In this document: one piece after another, positions 45,093 to 54,351 of the stretch
Position numbering within the stretch: position 1 is the stretch's first letter
How the letters are laid out: each line of letters starts with the position of its first letter
NCBI GenBank assembly: GCA_015061145.1
Contig: SUXD01000006.1
Coordinates: 36,932 to 100,931, forward strand
From: Bacteroidales bacterium
Lineage (GTDB): Bacteria; Bacteroidota; Bacteroidia; Bacteroidales; Paludibacteraceae
Direction: 5' to 3'
Length of the DNA stretch: 64,000 nucleotides
Made by a program: the position numbers and the translations under genes
Notes under the pieces: generated by a model
Database searches by the model: none
The model's input: only the letters and a program-made list of their open reading frames with translations
Told to the model about the DNA's origin: nothing

Positions 45093-46300
45093 TCTTCTGA
45101 GTTCGTTTTTGGTTCAAAATGTACGGTTAATTCATCAATATACATGCAACTTCCTATAGCACCATAAAACAAGTCGCCTTTATAACTTGATGTGAAAACG
45201 ATGGTTAGGTAATATCCGCCGTCATTTAATATGTCTTCGTCCACCTCTAATCCGTTTTGAGGTGTGAAAGGAATATCCATGTGATGATATTCTGCTGTTT
45301 CAATGTCACCTTCTTCAACAATCACGTCGTCATAATTTAATTTGGCTAAAAGTACGATGTTGTCAGCTGTTAAGATATTTGAACCATCTAAAGGGATGTC
45401 ATTGCCTAATTTGTCTTTCTTTGGTTTGAAAAATACGGCATATACATCAGGATATTCAATCATGTCAGGCAAGACATTGAGCTTTTCATCGGTATACTTT
45501 GGCTCTCGATGAAATTTGTACCAAAAGTCAATGTGTGTAGGTTTCTGCATTACGCGGATGCCAAATTTTGTTGATTGCAATGGAGCCTTCATGGCTTGGT
45601 CTTTTTCGAATGTACCAATAAAGAAGTTTCCTGCAGCGATGGGCATTTTAGACCATTCACCAAGTTTCCCGACATAACAGGTGGTTACTTTTACGCCACG
45701 TCCTTTGTAACCGTTTTCTGTACAATATGTTGGGTATTCCTCAGCGGGAGCTGCACCATGAACAACGGAAAAACCACCATTTGCCGATGTCCAGCTTTTG
45801 TCAACTTCTCCATCGAAAATGTCGTAAAGAGTATGGAACTTCTCACTGTCATCGTAATATTCAAAGCTAAAATACCGTGTATTGTCTTCGCCAACAAGAA
45901 ATTCGGCTTGAGGGGATATTTTCACTACATAGTCTTTCAGATGTTTCCCATCTTCGGCAGTTACCGTGTATGTTTGTTCGTATTGCTCACTTTTTTTGAA
46001 TGTCAAGGTTGTGCCACTGTAAGGGTATATTGTGGCGCCGTCCGTAAGTGTGAATTCAGGAGTGAGTTGTATTTCGTCGGGAAGTTTGTCGAACATGTTA
46101 GGTTTTACCCAAATATTGACTAAATGTGCTCCCAATGATAAAGGGATAGTCTTTCCTCCGGAACGGTATTCGTCAGACAAGTCAGGGACGAAGCAAGTGT
46201 GTATGTCAGCCTCAGCGTTGGGCGCTTCGTCTTGGATGCAGGAAATGAAACATGAAATGCACAATAATGTGCTTATAAATAATGTAGATTTAATTTTCAT
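45089..46300 (-). CDS. PCMD-domain surface lipoprotein
   Basis: From the ATG at 46298-46300 the protein starts MKIKSTLFISTLLCISCFIS with lipobox cysteine in FISC and EA-rich residues after it. An N-terminal immunoglobulin-like part has YTVTAEDGKHLKDYVVKI, typical of DUF5018-like modules in SusD-neighbour lipoproteins. From about residue 140 a jelly-roll PCMD domain follows (RYFSFEYYDD, FGIRVMQKPTHIDFWYKF, YYLTIVFTSSYKGD, CMYIDELTVHF). PCMD stands for putative carbohydrate metabolism domain; the ligand is not known. The frame is open 19 codons further upstream but the leader there is not signal-like. It overlaps the barrel gene by 4 bp. Confidence 0.82.
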   Translation of the reverse strand: MKIKSTLFISTLLCISCFISCIQDEAPNAEADIHTCFVPDLSDEYRSGGKTIPLSLGAHLVNIWVKPNMFDKLPDEIQLTPEFTLTDGATIYPYSGTTLTFKKSEQYEQTYTVTAEDGKHLKDYVVKISPQAEFLVGEDNTRYFSFEYYDDSEKFHTLYDIFDGEVDKSWTSANGGFSVVHGAAPAEEYPTYCTENGYKGRGVKVTTCYVGKLGEWSKMPIAAGNFFIGTFEKDQAMKAPLQSTKFGIRVMQKPTHIDFWYKFHREPKYTDEKLNVLPDMIEYPDVYAVFFKPKKDKLGNDIPLDGSNILTADNIVLLAKLNYDDVIVEEGDIETAEYHHMDIPFTPQNGLEVDEDILNDGGYYLTIVFTSSYKGDLFYGAIGSCMYIDELTVHFEPKTNSEE

Positions 46301-46324
46301 ATACTCATATCTGTAAAAACTGCG

Positions 46325-46332
46325 CAAAGTTA
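46325..46332 (-). promoter_or_regulatory. -7 element of the PCMD lipoprotein operon
   Basis: Minus strand TAACTTTG followed by CGCA, 25 bp upstream of the ATG. The -33 position has only a T-rich TATG at about 22 bases. Confidence 0.5.
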
Positions 46333-46495
46333 ATATGATTTTTCTTATAAAAAACATAAAATGGAATTTTTGAACATGTTATAAGAATATGGGAATATCC
46401 CGATTTGTTCGATTTTTGATTTCAATCGGTTGATATTTAAAATGTTAAGTTGTTGATAGAAAATGGTTCTGTATGTGCGCCATGTCTAAAAAAGA

Positions 46496-46530
46496 ACGGG
46501 GGCGCAATGCTGTTGTGCATGCGCCCCCGT
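46496..46530 (-). terminator. Terminator of purC
   Basis: GC-rich stem: ACGGGGGCGC (46496-46505) pairs with GCGCCCCCGT (46521-46530), extended inside by ATGC/GCAT. On the minus strand it is followed by TTCTTTTTTAG. Located 15 bp after the purC stop. Confidence 0.9.
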
Positions 46531-46544
46531 AGATGCATATTAGA

Positions 46545-47486
46545 TTATTTTAAGTAGTCTGTAATGTTTTTCTCGATGCGTTTGGCGATGTCTTCGCTTT
46601 GCTCTTTGCAGAATTTTTCACCAGTGATGTGTTCGTATAGTTCGATGTATCTGTCGCTGATTTCAATTACTTTCGCCTCTGTCATTTCTGGCACTTTCTG
46701 ACCTTCTTTTCCTTGAAATCCGTTTTCCATGAGCCATTCGCGAACAAACTCCTTGGAGAGTTGCTTTTGAGGTTCGCCTTTTTTAAAGCGTTCTTCGTAG
46801 CCATCGGAGTAGAAGTAACGGCTGGAGTCTGGTGTGTGAATTTCGTCCATCAGGTATATCTTGCCGTCTTTTTTGCCGAATTCGTATTTCGTGTCGACGA
46901 GAATCAACCCGCGTTTCGCAGCCATTTCAGTGCCTCGTTCGAAAAGTGCCATGGTGTATTTCTCCAAAATTTCATATTCTTCTTTTGAAACAAGTCCTTT
47001 GGCGATGATTTCTTCTTTGGAGATGTCAGCGTCATGTTCTCCGATTTCCGCTTTTGTGGTAGGAGTGATGATAGGGGTCGGAAATTTTTGGTTCTCTCTC
47101 ATGCCGTCAGGTATTTTTACACCGCATATTTCGCGCGCTCCGGCTTTGTAGCTTCGCCATGCGCTTCCGCACAAGTATCCGCGTACAATCATCTCTACGG
47201 GATAGCCTTCGCAACGGATGCCCACAGTCACCATCGGGTCGGGGGTTGCAAGTTTCCAGTTCGGGCAGATGTCGGTTGTTGCATCAAGGAATTTGGCGGC
47301 AATCTGGTTCAGCATTTGCCCCTTGAACGGTATGCCCTTAGGCAGTATCACATCAAATGCGGAGATGCGGTCGGTGGCCACCATCACTAATTTGTCGTTG
47401 CCTATAGAATATACATCGCGTACTTTTCCGTGATATACGCTTGTTTGACCTTTGAAATTAAAGTCAGTTTTTGTTAATGCTTCCAT
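46545..47486 (-). CDS. purC: SAICAR synthase PurC
   Basis: Phosphoribosylaminoimidazole-succinocarboxamide synthase of purine synthesis, joining CAIR (made by PurE, also in this window) with aspartate. The 313-residue protein is of the longer Bacteroidota/eukaryote-like form. Motifs: [67 protein letters not shown] and [14 protein letters not shown]. It begins 11 bp after phoH, from which it is probably cotranscribed. Confidence 0.97.
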   Translation of the reverse strand: MEALTKTDFNFKGQTSVYHGKVRDVYSIGNDKLVMVATDRISAFDVILPKGIPFKGQMLNQIAAKFLDATTDICPNWKLATPDPMVTVGIRCEGYPVEMIVRGYLCGSAWRSYKAGAREICGVKIPDGMRENQKFPTPIITPTTKAEIGEHDADISKEEIIAKGLVSKEEYEILEKYTMALFERGTEMAAKRGLILVDTKYEFGKKDGKIYLMDEIHTPDSSRYFYSDGYEERFKKGEPQKQLSKEFVREWLMENGFQGKEGQKVPEMTEAKVIEISDRYIELYEHITGEKFCKEQSEDIAKRIEKNITDYLK

Positions 47487-47497
47487 TGTTTTATAGT

Positions 47498-48463
47498 TTA
47501 ATTGTTTGATGTTTCTGTTTTCAAATCGCGATTTCTCTTGTCGTACGCTTCGACAATGCGCTGTACCAGCCGATGGCGCACAATGTCGCCTTTGTCGAAT
47601 TCTATTTTGGCAATGCCTTTTATGTTATGCAGAACCTCTAGTGCATCGCGCAGTCCTGATTTTTGCGAACTCGGCAGGTCTATTTGCGTCATGTCGCCGG
47701 TAACTATCATTTTGGAGTGCATGCCCATGCGGGTCAGGAACATTTTTATTTGTTGCGTGGTTGTGTTCTGAGCCTCGTCGAGTATGACGATGGCGTCGTT
47801 GAGTGTCCGTCCGCGCATGAAGGCCAACGGCGCTATTTGGATGACGCCGTTTTCAAGGTGCTCTTTCAGTTTTGCACCAGGAATCATGTCTTGCAACGCA
47901 TCATACAGCGGTTGCAGATAAGGGTCAATTTTTTCTTTCATGTCGCCAGGCAGAAAACCGAGCTTTTCTCCTGCTTCAACAGCGGGGCGCGAGAGGATTA
48001 TCTTTTTCACTTCCTTGCTTTTCAGCGCTTTTACAGCCAAGGCGATGGCCGTGTATGTTTTTCCGCTTCCTGCAGGACCTATGGCAAACAGCAAGTCGCA
48101 TTTGTCGAATTCTTTAACAAGTTTCTGCTGATTTTTTGTTCTTGCTACAATAGGCTTCCCATTCATGCCGAACAGAATGAGGTTGTCATCGGGTTTTAGT
48201 TCTTCGATTGCGTTCCCTCTGGCAATGCTGATAATAATCTCTGAGGGCAGTCTGTTGTAATCGGCGCAATATTTCTGCATTTTCAGAATGGCGTTTTCAA
48301 ACGCGGAAACATCTTCTTCGCTGCCCGAAACCTTTACAACACAACCGCGCGAGTGAATTTGCAGTTTAGGGTAGAGGTTTTTTAACAGTACGACGTTCTC
48401 GTTGTTCACACCTAAAAAAATGGTGGGGTCAACATCTTCGAGCTTGAAAATACTTTCTGTCAT
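47498..48463 (-). CDS. phoH: PhoH-like ATPase
   Basis: Cytoplasmic P-loop ATPase of the PhoH/PhoL family; homologues are linked to RNA metabolism and stress responses and are often near ybeY. From the ATG at 48461-48463 it has 321 residues: an N-terminal KH-like region, [20 protein letters not shown] then [19 protein letters not shown] (Walker A), [20 protein letters not shown], and [20 protein letters not shown] (Walker B), [10 protein letters not shown]. The open frame extends 41 codons upstream as a hydrophobic, non-family sequence, so the later ATG is preferred. Confidence 0.95.
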   Translation of the reverse strand: MTESIFKLEDVDPTIFLGVNNENVVLLKNLYPKLQIHSRGCVVKVSGSEEDVSAFENAILKMQKYCADYNRLPSEIIISIARGNAIEELKPDDNLILFGMNGKPIVARTKNQQKLVKEFDKCDLLFAIGPAGSGKTYTAIALAVKALKSKEVKKIILSRPAVEAGEKLGFLPGDMKEKIDPYLQPLYDALQDMIPGAKLKEHLENGVIQIAPLAFMRGRTLNDAIVILDEAQNTTTQQIKMFLTRMGMHSKMIVTGDMTQIDLPSSQKSGLRDALEVLHNIKGIAKIEFDKGDIVRHRLVQRIVEAYDKRNRDLKTETSNN

Positions 48464-48642
48464 ATTTTGTAAAAAAACAACTGCGAAGATATAAATTATT
48501 TGCCGAATTCTAAAAAATGCGATTTTGAAAATTTGTAAATCGAAAATGTTTGTGTAATATTGTAACAAAAAAAATGAGAACGGCATGTCGGTGTCATTGA
48601 AAGGATACGTGACAGTCCGTTTTGCGCAAAAACATTTTTTGT

Positions 48643-50019
48643 ATGAATTTGAATGAGATAAAATCTTTCTTTTTTGTTGGAATAGCCGGTACGGGCATGA
48701 GCGCTATTGCGCAATATCTTCGCGGACTTGGAAAAACAGTGTCGGGTTCTGATCGCCTTTTCTCTCCGACAGAGAAAATGGAAATTCAGCTTCAGTTTGA
48801 AAAAATGGGTATCGGATGCCATTTTCAAGATGGTAGCGGGATTGATGAAAAAACAGATGTTGTAGTGGTCTCTACGGCCATAGAGCAGACTAATGTGGAG
48901 TATCAAAAGGCGTTGTCGCTCAATATTCCGGTAGTGAAACGGTCGGAGATATTGGCTATGATAGCCAATTCGACAAAAACAATAGCTGTGGGCGGAACAT
49001 CAGGCAAATCCACTACTACGGCTATGATTTTCCATATTCTTGAGAAATGCGGAAAATCTCCTTCGCTCATAACGGGGGCAGGTTTAGCCTCGTTGCAGCG
49101 CAAGGGTTTGCCTGGCAATGCTTATAACGGAAACGGAGACTGGCTGGTGATTGAAGCGGACGAGTCGGATGGCTCTATTGTCGGTTACAAACCGGAAATT
49201 TCGGTGCTGCTCAATATGGAGCGGGACCATAAGGAGTTTGACGAACTGATACAGTTGTTCGCGACATTCAAGTCGAATACACGCAAAGCATTTGTTGTGA
49301 ATTATGATTGCGATAAGTCTCGTTCCCTTTCCGAAAATCCCGAATATGATTTCTCGGCGAATGGGCAGAATGTGGGATTCTTTGGCACAGATTTTATCCA
49401 GAAGGGTTTCTCTATATCTTTCACGGTGAATGGCATTCCGTGCACTTTGCCGTTGATAGGGCGTCATAATATGGAGAATGCGTTAGCTGCTATGGCGGTG
49501 TGTCATCAAGCAGGGGTAGATGTTAAAAACAGTGCAGAAGCGTTGTCGTCATTCGAGGGAATTTATCGTCGTACACAGTTGGTCGGCAGCGATGCGTCTC
49601 GTAAAATATATGTAATAGATGATTTCGCCCATAATCCGTCGGAAGTGGCATGTGCCATTAAAGCTTGTCAGGCAGTGGCGTCGCATGTTCTGGCGTATTT
49701 CCAACCTCATGGATTTGGACCATTGCGTTTCATGCATAAGGAGTTGGCGGAGGAAGTGGCTGCAGTATTGCGTCCGTCTGATGTGTTCTTTGTGGGCGAT
49801 GTGTATTATGCAGGCGGAACGGTAAATAGAGATATAACGGCCGATGTGGTGAGCGATGATGTACAGAAATTTGGGAAGAATGCGGTGTATGCCCGCGACA
49901 AATCTTATGCGGAAAAAGTTTTGCTTGATGCGGTTTCAGATGATTGCGTGGTGCTGATAATGGGTGCGCGTGACCCTCATTTGACGGATTTCGCAAAGAG
50001 CGTGTTCGATAAAATATAG
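48643..50019 (+). CDS. Divergent MurC/Mpl-like Mur ligase paralogue
   Basis: A 458-residue Mur ligase distinct from the dcw MurC. The N-terminal Rossmann region FFFVGIAGTGMSAIAQYLRG is MurC/Mpl-like. The P-loop reads GGTSGKSTTTA (G118-S123) where MurC has GTHGKTTT. Other features are VIEADESDGSIVGYKPEIS, NMERDHKEFDEL, VIDDFAHNPSEV and YFQPHGFGPLRFMHKELAEE, the last two altered relative to MurC. The substrate could be UDP-MurNAc, a recycled murein tripeptide as for Mpl, or another carboxylate; the sequence does not decide. The ATG at 48643 is preferred to the TTG at 48622. It is divergent from phoH. Confidence 0.8.
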   Translation: MNLNEIKSFFFVGIAGTGMSAIAQYLRGLGKTVSGSDRLFSPTEKMEIQLQFEKMGIGCHFQDGSGIDEKTDVVVVSTAIEQTNVEYQKALSLNIPVVKRSEILAMIANSTKTIAVGGTSGKSTTTAMIFHILEKCGKSPSLITGAGLASLQRKGLPGNAYNGNGDWLVIEADESDGSIVGYKPEISVLLNMERDHKEFDELIQLFATFKSNTRKAFVVNYDCDKSRSLSENPEYDFSANGQNVGFFGTDFIQKGFSISFTVNGIPCTLPLIGRHNMENALAAMAVCHQAGVDVKNSAEALSSFEGIYRRTQLVGSDASRKIYVIDDFAHNPSEVACAIKACQAVASHVLAYFQPHGFGPLRFMHKELAEEVAAVLRPSDVFFVGDVYYAGGTVNRDITADVVSDDVQKFGKNAVYARDKSYAEKVLLDAVSDDCVVLIMGARDPHLTDFAKSVFDKI

Positions 50020-50035
50020 ATCTTACTATTAATAT

Positions 50036-50479
50036 ATGAGAAAAAATTTGATTCTTATAGTGGCACTTCTGACATGTTTTGTCGCTTCGTGGGCTGATAA
50101 TGAACGAAAAATCTCGTTTAAGGAACTTCCTGGCGAAGCAAAGGTGTTCTTGAAAGAAAATTTTGGCGGCGAAAAAATTCTTTGGGCGCACGAAGAATAC
50201 GAATATACGCATGACAAAAAACATTACGAAGTGCATCTTTCTGACGGCACGGAAATAGAGTTCGACAAAATGGGGGTGTGGAAAGAAATTGACTGTAAAT
50301 TTAAGCCGTTGCCTAAAAATATAATCCCTAAGAAAATTCAAAAATTTTTGTCGGAAACATATCCCGATACCAAATCTGTAAAAATAGAACGCGACCTGTA
50401 CGGGTATGAAGTGAAATTGAGCAACGGACGCGAATTGGTGTTTGACGACAACGGTGACTTTATAAGATTCGATGAGTGA
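50036..50479 (+). CDS. Periplasmic PepSY-like protein with two tandem repeats
   Basis: A 147-residue protein with signal peptide MRKNLILIVALLTCFVASWA. The mature part has two copies of a PepSY-like (DUF2874) unit: LPGEAKVFLKENFGGEKILW, closing with YEVHLSDGTEIEFDKMGVW, and IPKKIQKFLSETYPDTKSVK, closing with YEVKLSNGRELVFDDNGDF. Such proteins are common periplasmic proteins in Bacteroidota with no established role; protease inhibition has been proposed for PepSY in general. It overlaps the following aminopeptidase gene by 8 bp, which suggests coupling. Confidence 0.85.
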   Translation: MRKNLILIVALLTCFVASWADNERKISFKELPGEAKVFLKENFGGEKILWAHEEYEYTHDKKHYEVHLSDGTEIEFDKMGVWKEIDCKFKPLPKNIIPKKIQKFLSETYPDTKSVKIERDLYGYEVKLSNGRELVFDDNGDFIRFDE

Positions 50480-52271
50480 AAAAGTGAATGATAGTAATGT
50501 TGCTGTAGTCAACCGCGCAGAAAGGATATCCTCCGTTCGCGAAATGATGAAACAGCAAGGAATTGACGCTTTGCTAGTGACCGATGCCGACCCGTATCTC
50601 AGTGAATATCCTGCGAACTGCTGGAAAGAACGCTCTTGGTTGTCGGGCTTTACGGGTTCCAATGGCGTTTTTGTAGTTACGTGTGATAAGCTTCTCTTGT
50701 GGACCGATTCCCGTTATCGTTTGCAGGCCGACATTCAAATGCGTGGCGTCCAGACGGACATTTTTATCTCCAACGATTTTGATGATGTCTCACATTGGCT
50801 GCGTGATAACTTGGTCCCAGGCGCGACCGTCGCGTTTCGAGGAGAGTGCTTCTCTGCCTCAAGAATCGAAAAAATGGAAAGCAAACTTACGGGTTTTTCA
50901 TTTAAATCAGCTGATATGCTGTCGGCTTTGTGGCATGAGCGTCCGAAGCGTTCGTCCATGCCTTTTTTTGTGTTTGATGATAAATTTGCGGGATGCAATG
51001 CCATGCAAAAAATGCAGCTTGTTCGCTCGGAAATGACAGAAAATAAGGTGTCGGCTTTGCTTCTGACGGCACTCGACGAAGTGGCATGGCTGTTGAACGT
51101 GAGAGGGACAGATGTGGCTTACAATCCTGTTGCGGAAGGGTTCTTGCTGCTTACTGAAAAAAAAACGGCGCTGTTTTGCAACGAAAAAAAATGTACGGCA
51201 GATTTGATGCGGTATTTTTCTGCTTTGGATGTCGAAGTGCATGCCGAGTCGGAACTGAAGAGTGCACTTGAACGGCATGATGGCGCATTTTGGGCCGACA
51301 TGAATGTGTTGAACCACGACTTGTACAGATTGTTGCGAGGAAAGTTGATAAAAAAAGGGCATACGCCGGTTTGTGTTTGTAAGGCAATAAAAAACAAAAC
51401 TGAAATAGCAGGCATTGAAAATGCATGTGTGAAAGATGGAGTGGCTATGGTGCGTTTCAATGTCTGGCTCGAGAACGCGTTAGAGGCGGGCGAACGCTTG
51501 ACCGAAATTTTGCTGGCAGAAAAGTTGCGTTCGTATAGGGCAGAACAAACTGATTTCTGTGGCGAGAGTTTTGCGCCGATTGTAGCTTATGCCGACCATG
51601 CGGCCATAGTGCATTATTCTGCCACATCCGAAACCGATGCTGTATTACGGCCTTCGGGATTTCTGCTTATCGATTCAGGTGGACAATATTCGGATGGTAC
51701 CACGGATATCACCAGAACATTTGTTCTGGGGGAATTGACAGAGCTGCAACGACTCGATTATACATTGGTGCTGAAAGGAAATGTCGCTTTGGCTTCTGCA
51801 ATATTTCCTGAAAAGACGACGGGGGCGCATCTTGATGTGCTGGCAAGGCAGTTCCTGTGGAAAAATGCTCTCGACTATGGACATGGTACAGGACATGGCA
51901 TTGGGCATTTCTTGAATGTGCATGAAGGACCGCAATCAATAAGAAGAGATCAAAATGCTGTTGAGATAAAACCAGGAATGCTTATCTCAGACGAACCGGG
52001 GGTGTATCGCCCTCGCGAGTATGGCGTCCGACTCGAGAATATGATTTTAGCGGAAAATCATACTAAATCTGATTTTGGTTCGTTTTTTAAATTTAGAACA
52101 TTAACTTTGTTCCCGTTTGAAAAAAGAGCGATTATAATTTCGATGCTGTCACCTGAAGAACAAAAATGGCTTGATGATTACCATGCAGAGGTGTATAATA
52201 AACTGTCTCCTTATTTGAGTGAAAACGAGCGTGGGTGGCTGGCGGAAAGGTGTAGATGGAAAAAACAATAA
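50472..52271 (+). CDS. pepP: Xaa-Pro aminopeptidase (aminopeptidase P family, M24B)
   Basis: Dinuclear metalloprotease that releases an N-terminal residue before proline. The 599-residue protein has two N-terminal creatinase-like domains (SVREMMKQQGIDALLVTDAD at the start, then SALLLTALDEVAWLLNVRG) and a pita-bread domain. Metal ligands are seen in LIDSGGQYSDGTTDITRTF (two Asp), GTGHGIGHFLNVHEGP (His), ISDEPGVYRPREYGVRLEN (Glu) and its final Glu. The three-domain length corresponds to the eukaryotic APP1-like type that is common in Bacteroidota. It starts within the end of the PepSY-like gene. Confidence 0.95.
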   Translation: MSEKVNDSNVAVVNRAERISSVREMMKQQGIDALLVTDADPYLSEYPANCWKERSWLSGFTGSNGVFVVTCDKLLLWTDSRYRLQADIQMRGVQTDIFISNDFDDVSHWLRDNLVPGATVAFRGECFSASRIEKMESKLTGFSFKSADMLSALWHERPKRSSMPFFVFDDKFAGCNAMQKMQLVRSEMTENKVSALLLTALDEVAWLLNVRGTDVAYNPVAEGFLLLTEKKTALFCNEKKCTADLMRYFSALDVEVHAESELKSALERHDGAFWADMNVLNHDLYRLLRGKLIKKGHTPVCVCKAIKNKTEIAGIENACVKDGVAMVRFNVWLENALEAGERLTEILLAEKLRSYRAEQTDFCGESFAPIVAYADHAAIVHYSATSETDAVLRPSGFLLIDSGGQYSDGTTDITRTFVLGELTELQRLDYTLVLKGNVALASAIFPEKTTGAHLDVLARQFLWKNALDYGHGTGHGIGHFLNVHEGPQSIRRDQNAVEIKPGMLISDEPGVYRPREYGVRLENMILAENHTKSDFGSFFKFRTLTLFPFEKRAIIISMLSPEEQKWLDDYHAEVYNKLSPYLSENERGWLAERCRWKKQ

Positions 52272-52285
52272 CTAAAAGTAAGAGA

Positions 52286-53703
52286 ATGAAAAAGATATTA
52301 TTGTTTCTGGCGATGTGCATCGCTTCTCAAGCAGGAGCGACAAAAGGTGTGAATGCCGAAGCGACCAAAAAAAATGATGCGTACAAAATAGATATTGTGG
52401 CGCCGCAACTAAAGAATCATCCAATAAATCTTGGCGTATATTTCTATGGAAAATTGTACTCCCGCGATTCTGTAATGCTCGATAGCAAAGGGATGGGTAG
52501 TTTTCAGAAAGAAAAATCCTTGCCAGAGGGCATGTATGTGGTATATTATTCGAACAGCAATTATTTTGATGTGCTGATTTCCGATGACCAAACATTTAAG
52601 ATTCAAATAGATACGGCAGATTTTTCCAAAAATATTTATTCTGGCGCCGAACAGACTGCCGCATTTGCCGATTATGTGAATTATCTCGCCTCTTCGCGTG
52701 AACAAGTTAAGCATATCAACGAGAAATATGCCAAAGAGAAGGATGAACCGTTGAAAAAGGCAGAACTGGAGAAAATTGACGGCGAAGTGAAAGAAAAAAT
52801 AAAATATCTGAAAAACACTTATGGAGATAAAACGCTCGGTGTGTTCCTTAAGGCTACAGAACAGGTCGAAATACCCGATTTTGAGAGTATTCAGAATGAC
52901 TCAATAAAAAGAGTTACCAAATACTATTGGTATCGCGAACATTTCTTCGACAACTTGAACTTGAGCGACCTCGCTTGGTGTACAGCCCATTCCTTGCTCC
53001 TAAAGTGGATTATTTTATAGAAAAAATGGTGCCGCAAATTCCGGATACGTTGAATGCGGAGATAGTGAAACTTGTGGAAAAAAGCAAAGGCGATACACTT
53101 ACCTTTCAGAATATGTTGAGTAACATGCTGAATTATGCAGTGAAAAGTAATCTGATGGGCATGGACCGAGTTACACTCACCTTGTCGGAGAAGTACTATC
53201 TCTCAGGTGAAGCCTATTGGGCCGATTCAGCTTTGCTCGCTCAATTAAAAACGGAAGTTTCTAAAATCAAATACAATCAAGTGGGTGATCCGGCGCGCGA
53301 TTTGGTGGTGGAAACACTTGAGGGTGAGCGTTTGAGGGTGAGCACTTTGCCCGCAGATTATATCTTGTTGTTCTTTTTCGAACCTACATGCGGACATTGC
53401 AAGGTCGAGACGCCCAAACTTTATAAGGATGTGTATCAAAAATACAGAAACGAAAGTTTCGAAGTGGTATGTTTTTATATTCAACAGGATAAGGACGAAT
53501 GGCGTGAATTTATCGACAAAAACGAGCTTTATGGCTGGAAGAACGTTTGGGATCCTAACCGGGAATCCTATTTCTGGTACTTTTACGATGTTTCCACCAC
53601 TCCTGGTGTGTATCTGATAAATAAGGACAGAAAAATAATGGCAAAGAAAATAAGCGTTGAAACACTGGACGAAATTCTATCAAGAGAATTCGGCGTAGAA
53701 TGA
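52286..53703 (+). pseudogene. Thioredoxin-like (TlpA/DUF5106-type) protein gene interrupted by a -1 frameshift
   Basis: Frame 1 starts at the ATG at 52286 with a signal peptide (MKKILLFLAMCIASQAGA), a DUF4369-like beta domain and a helical region. It runs through YREHFFDNLNLSD and then turns into unrelated residues and a stop at 53020. The protein continues in another frame from RLVYSPFLAPKVDYFIEK, through the thioredoxin-fold C-terminal domain with active site EPTCGHCKVETP, to 53703. The frames join at about 52969-52971 (gac-ct-cgc), consistent with loss of one base; restoring it would give about 473 residues. No homopolymer is at the junction. It could be a real mutation or an assembly error. 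Intact relatives are periplasmic thiol-disulfide proteins. Confidence 0.85.
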
Positions 53704-53765
53704 AGAGATGGGGCGTTTTGATGAATTTGAGTACTTGCATCTTTCCATATCTGTATTTTTTTTAC

Positions 53766-53773
53766 TACTTTTG
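53766..53773 (+). promoter_or_regulatory. -7 element for the DUF1599 gene
   Basis: TACTTTTG with GCG after it, 23 bp before the ATG at 53797. TTTC at 53742-53745 stands at exactly 20 bases as a weak -33 box. Confidence 0.6.
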
Positions 53774-53796
53774 CGAAAAAATAGAGTAACACTCTT

Positions 53797-54351
53797 ATGA
53801 CAAAGACAGAACGGCAGTTTGACAAGGTTATACAGGATTGTCGCAATATATTCGTAAAAAAAATGAAGGATTACGGACCTTCATGGCGCATCATGCGTCC
53901 GCAGACGATAAACGATCAGTTGTTTATCAAAGCCAAGCGTATCCGCGAAATTGAAACTACTGGTGTAAATATGGTCGGCGACAGCGTTCATGACGAACTT
54001 ATGGCTGTTGTTAACTATTGCGTCATGGGCTTGGTGCAACTTGAGATAGGATATGCCGATACTGTGGATATGACCGCTGATGCCGCATTGGAGTATTACG
54101 ATAAATATGTGCAGCGTGCCAAAGATTTGATGACCGTGAAAAATCACGATTATGGCGAAGCGTGGCGTGGAATGCTGCCGACTTCATATACCGACTTTAT
54201 ATTGACTAAAATAGAACGGAATAAATCCATCTTGGCGAATAACGGAAAAACTTTGGTAAGCGAAGGGGCCGACGCCAATTATTTCGATATGCTGAATTAT
54301 GCGGTTTTTGGACTGATAAAAATTGATGAACAAAATGAACAAAATAATTAA
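53797..54351 (+). CDS. DUF1599 protein (two nucleotide-modification-associated domains)
   Basis: A 184-residue cytoplasmic protein with two related halves: IFVKKMKDYGPSWRIMRPQT with KRIREIETTG in the first, and LMTVKNHDYGEAWRGMLPTS with KIERNKSIL in the second. The K(D/H)DYG.(S/A)WR pattern in each half marks the DUF1599 / nucleotide modification associated domain, which is also found in phages next to modified-base pathways. In Bacteroidales it is a chromosomal gene upstream of a DoxX-like gene and tpiA, as here. The biochemical role is unknown. Confidence 0.87.
   Translation: MTKTERQFDKVIQDCRNIFVKKMKDYGPSWRIMRPQTINDQLFIKAKRIREIETTGVNMVGDSVHDELMAVVNYCVMGLVQLEIGYADTVDMTADAALEYYDKYVQRAKDLMTVKNHDYGEAWRGMLPTSYTDFILTKIERNKSILANNGKTLVSEGADANYFDMLNYAVFGLIKIDEQNEQNN

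Noticed and set aside
52927..53703. A separate gene for the C-terminal thioredoxin part
   Set aside because: The frame has no start codon in a plausible context, and its first residues are out-of-frame reading of the upstream half; a frameshifted single gene explains it better.
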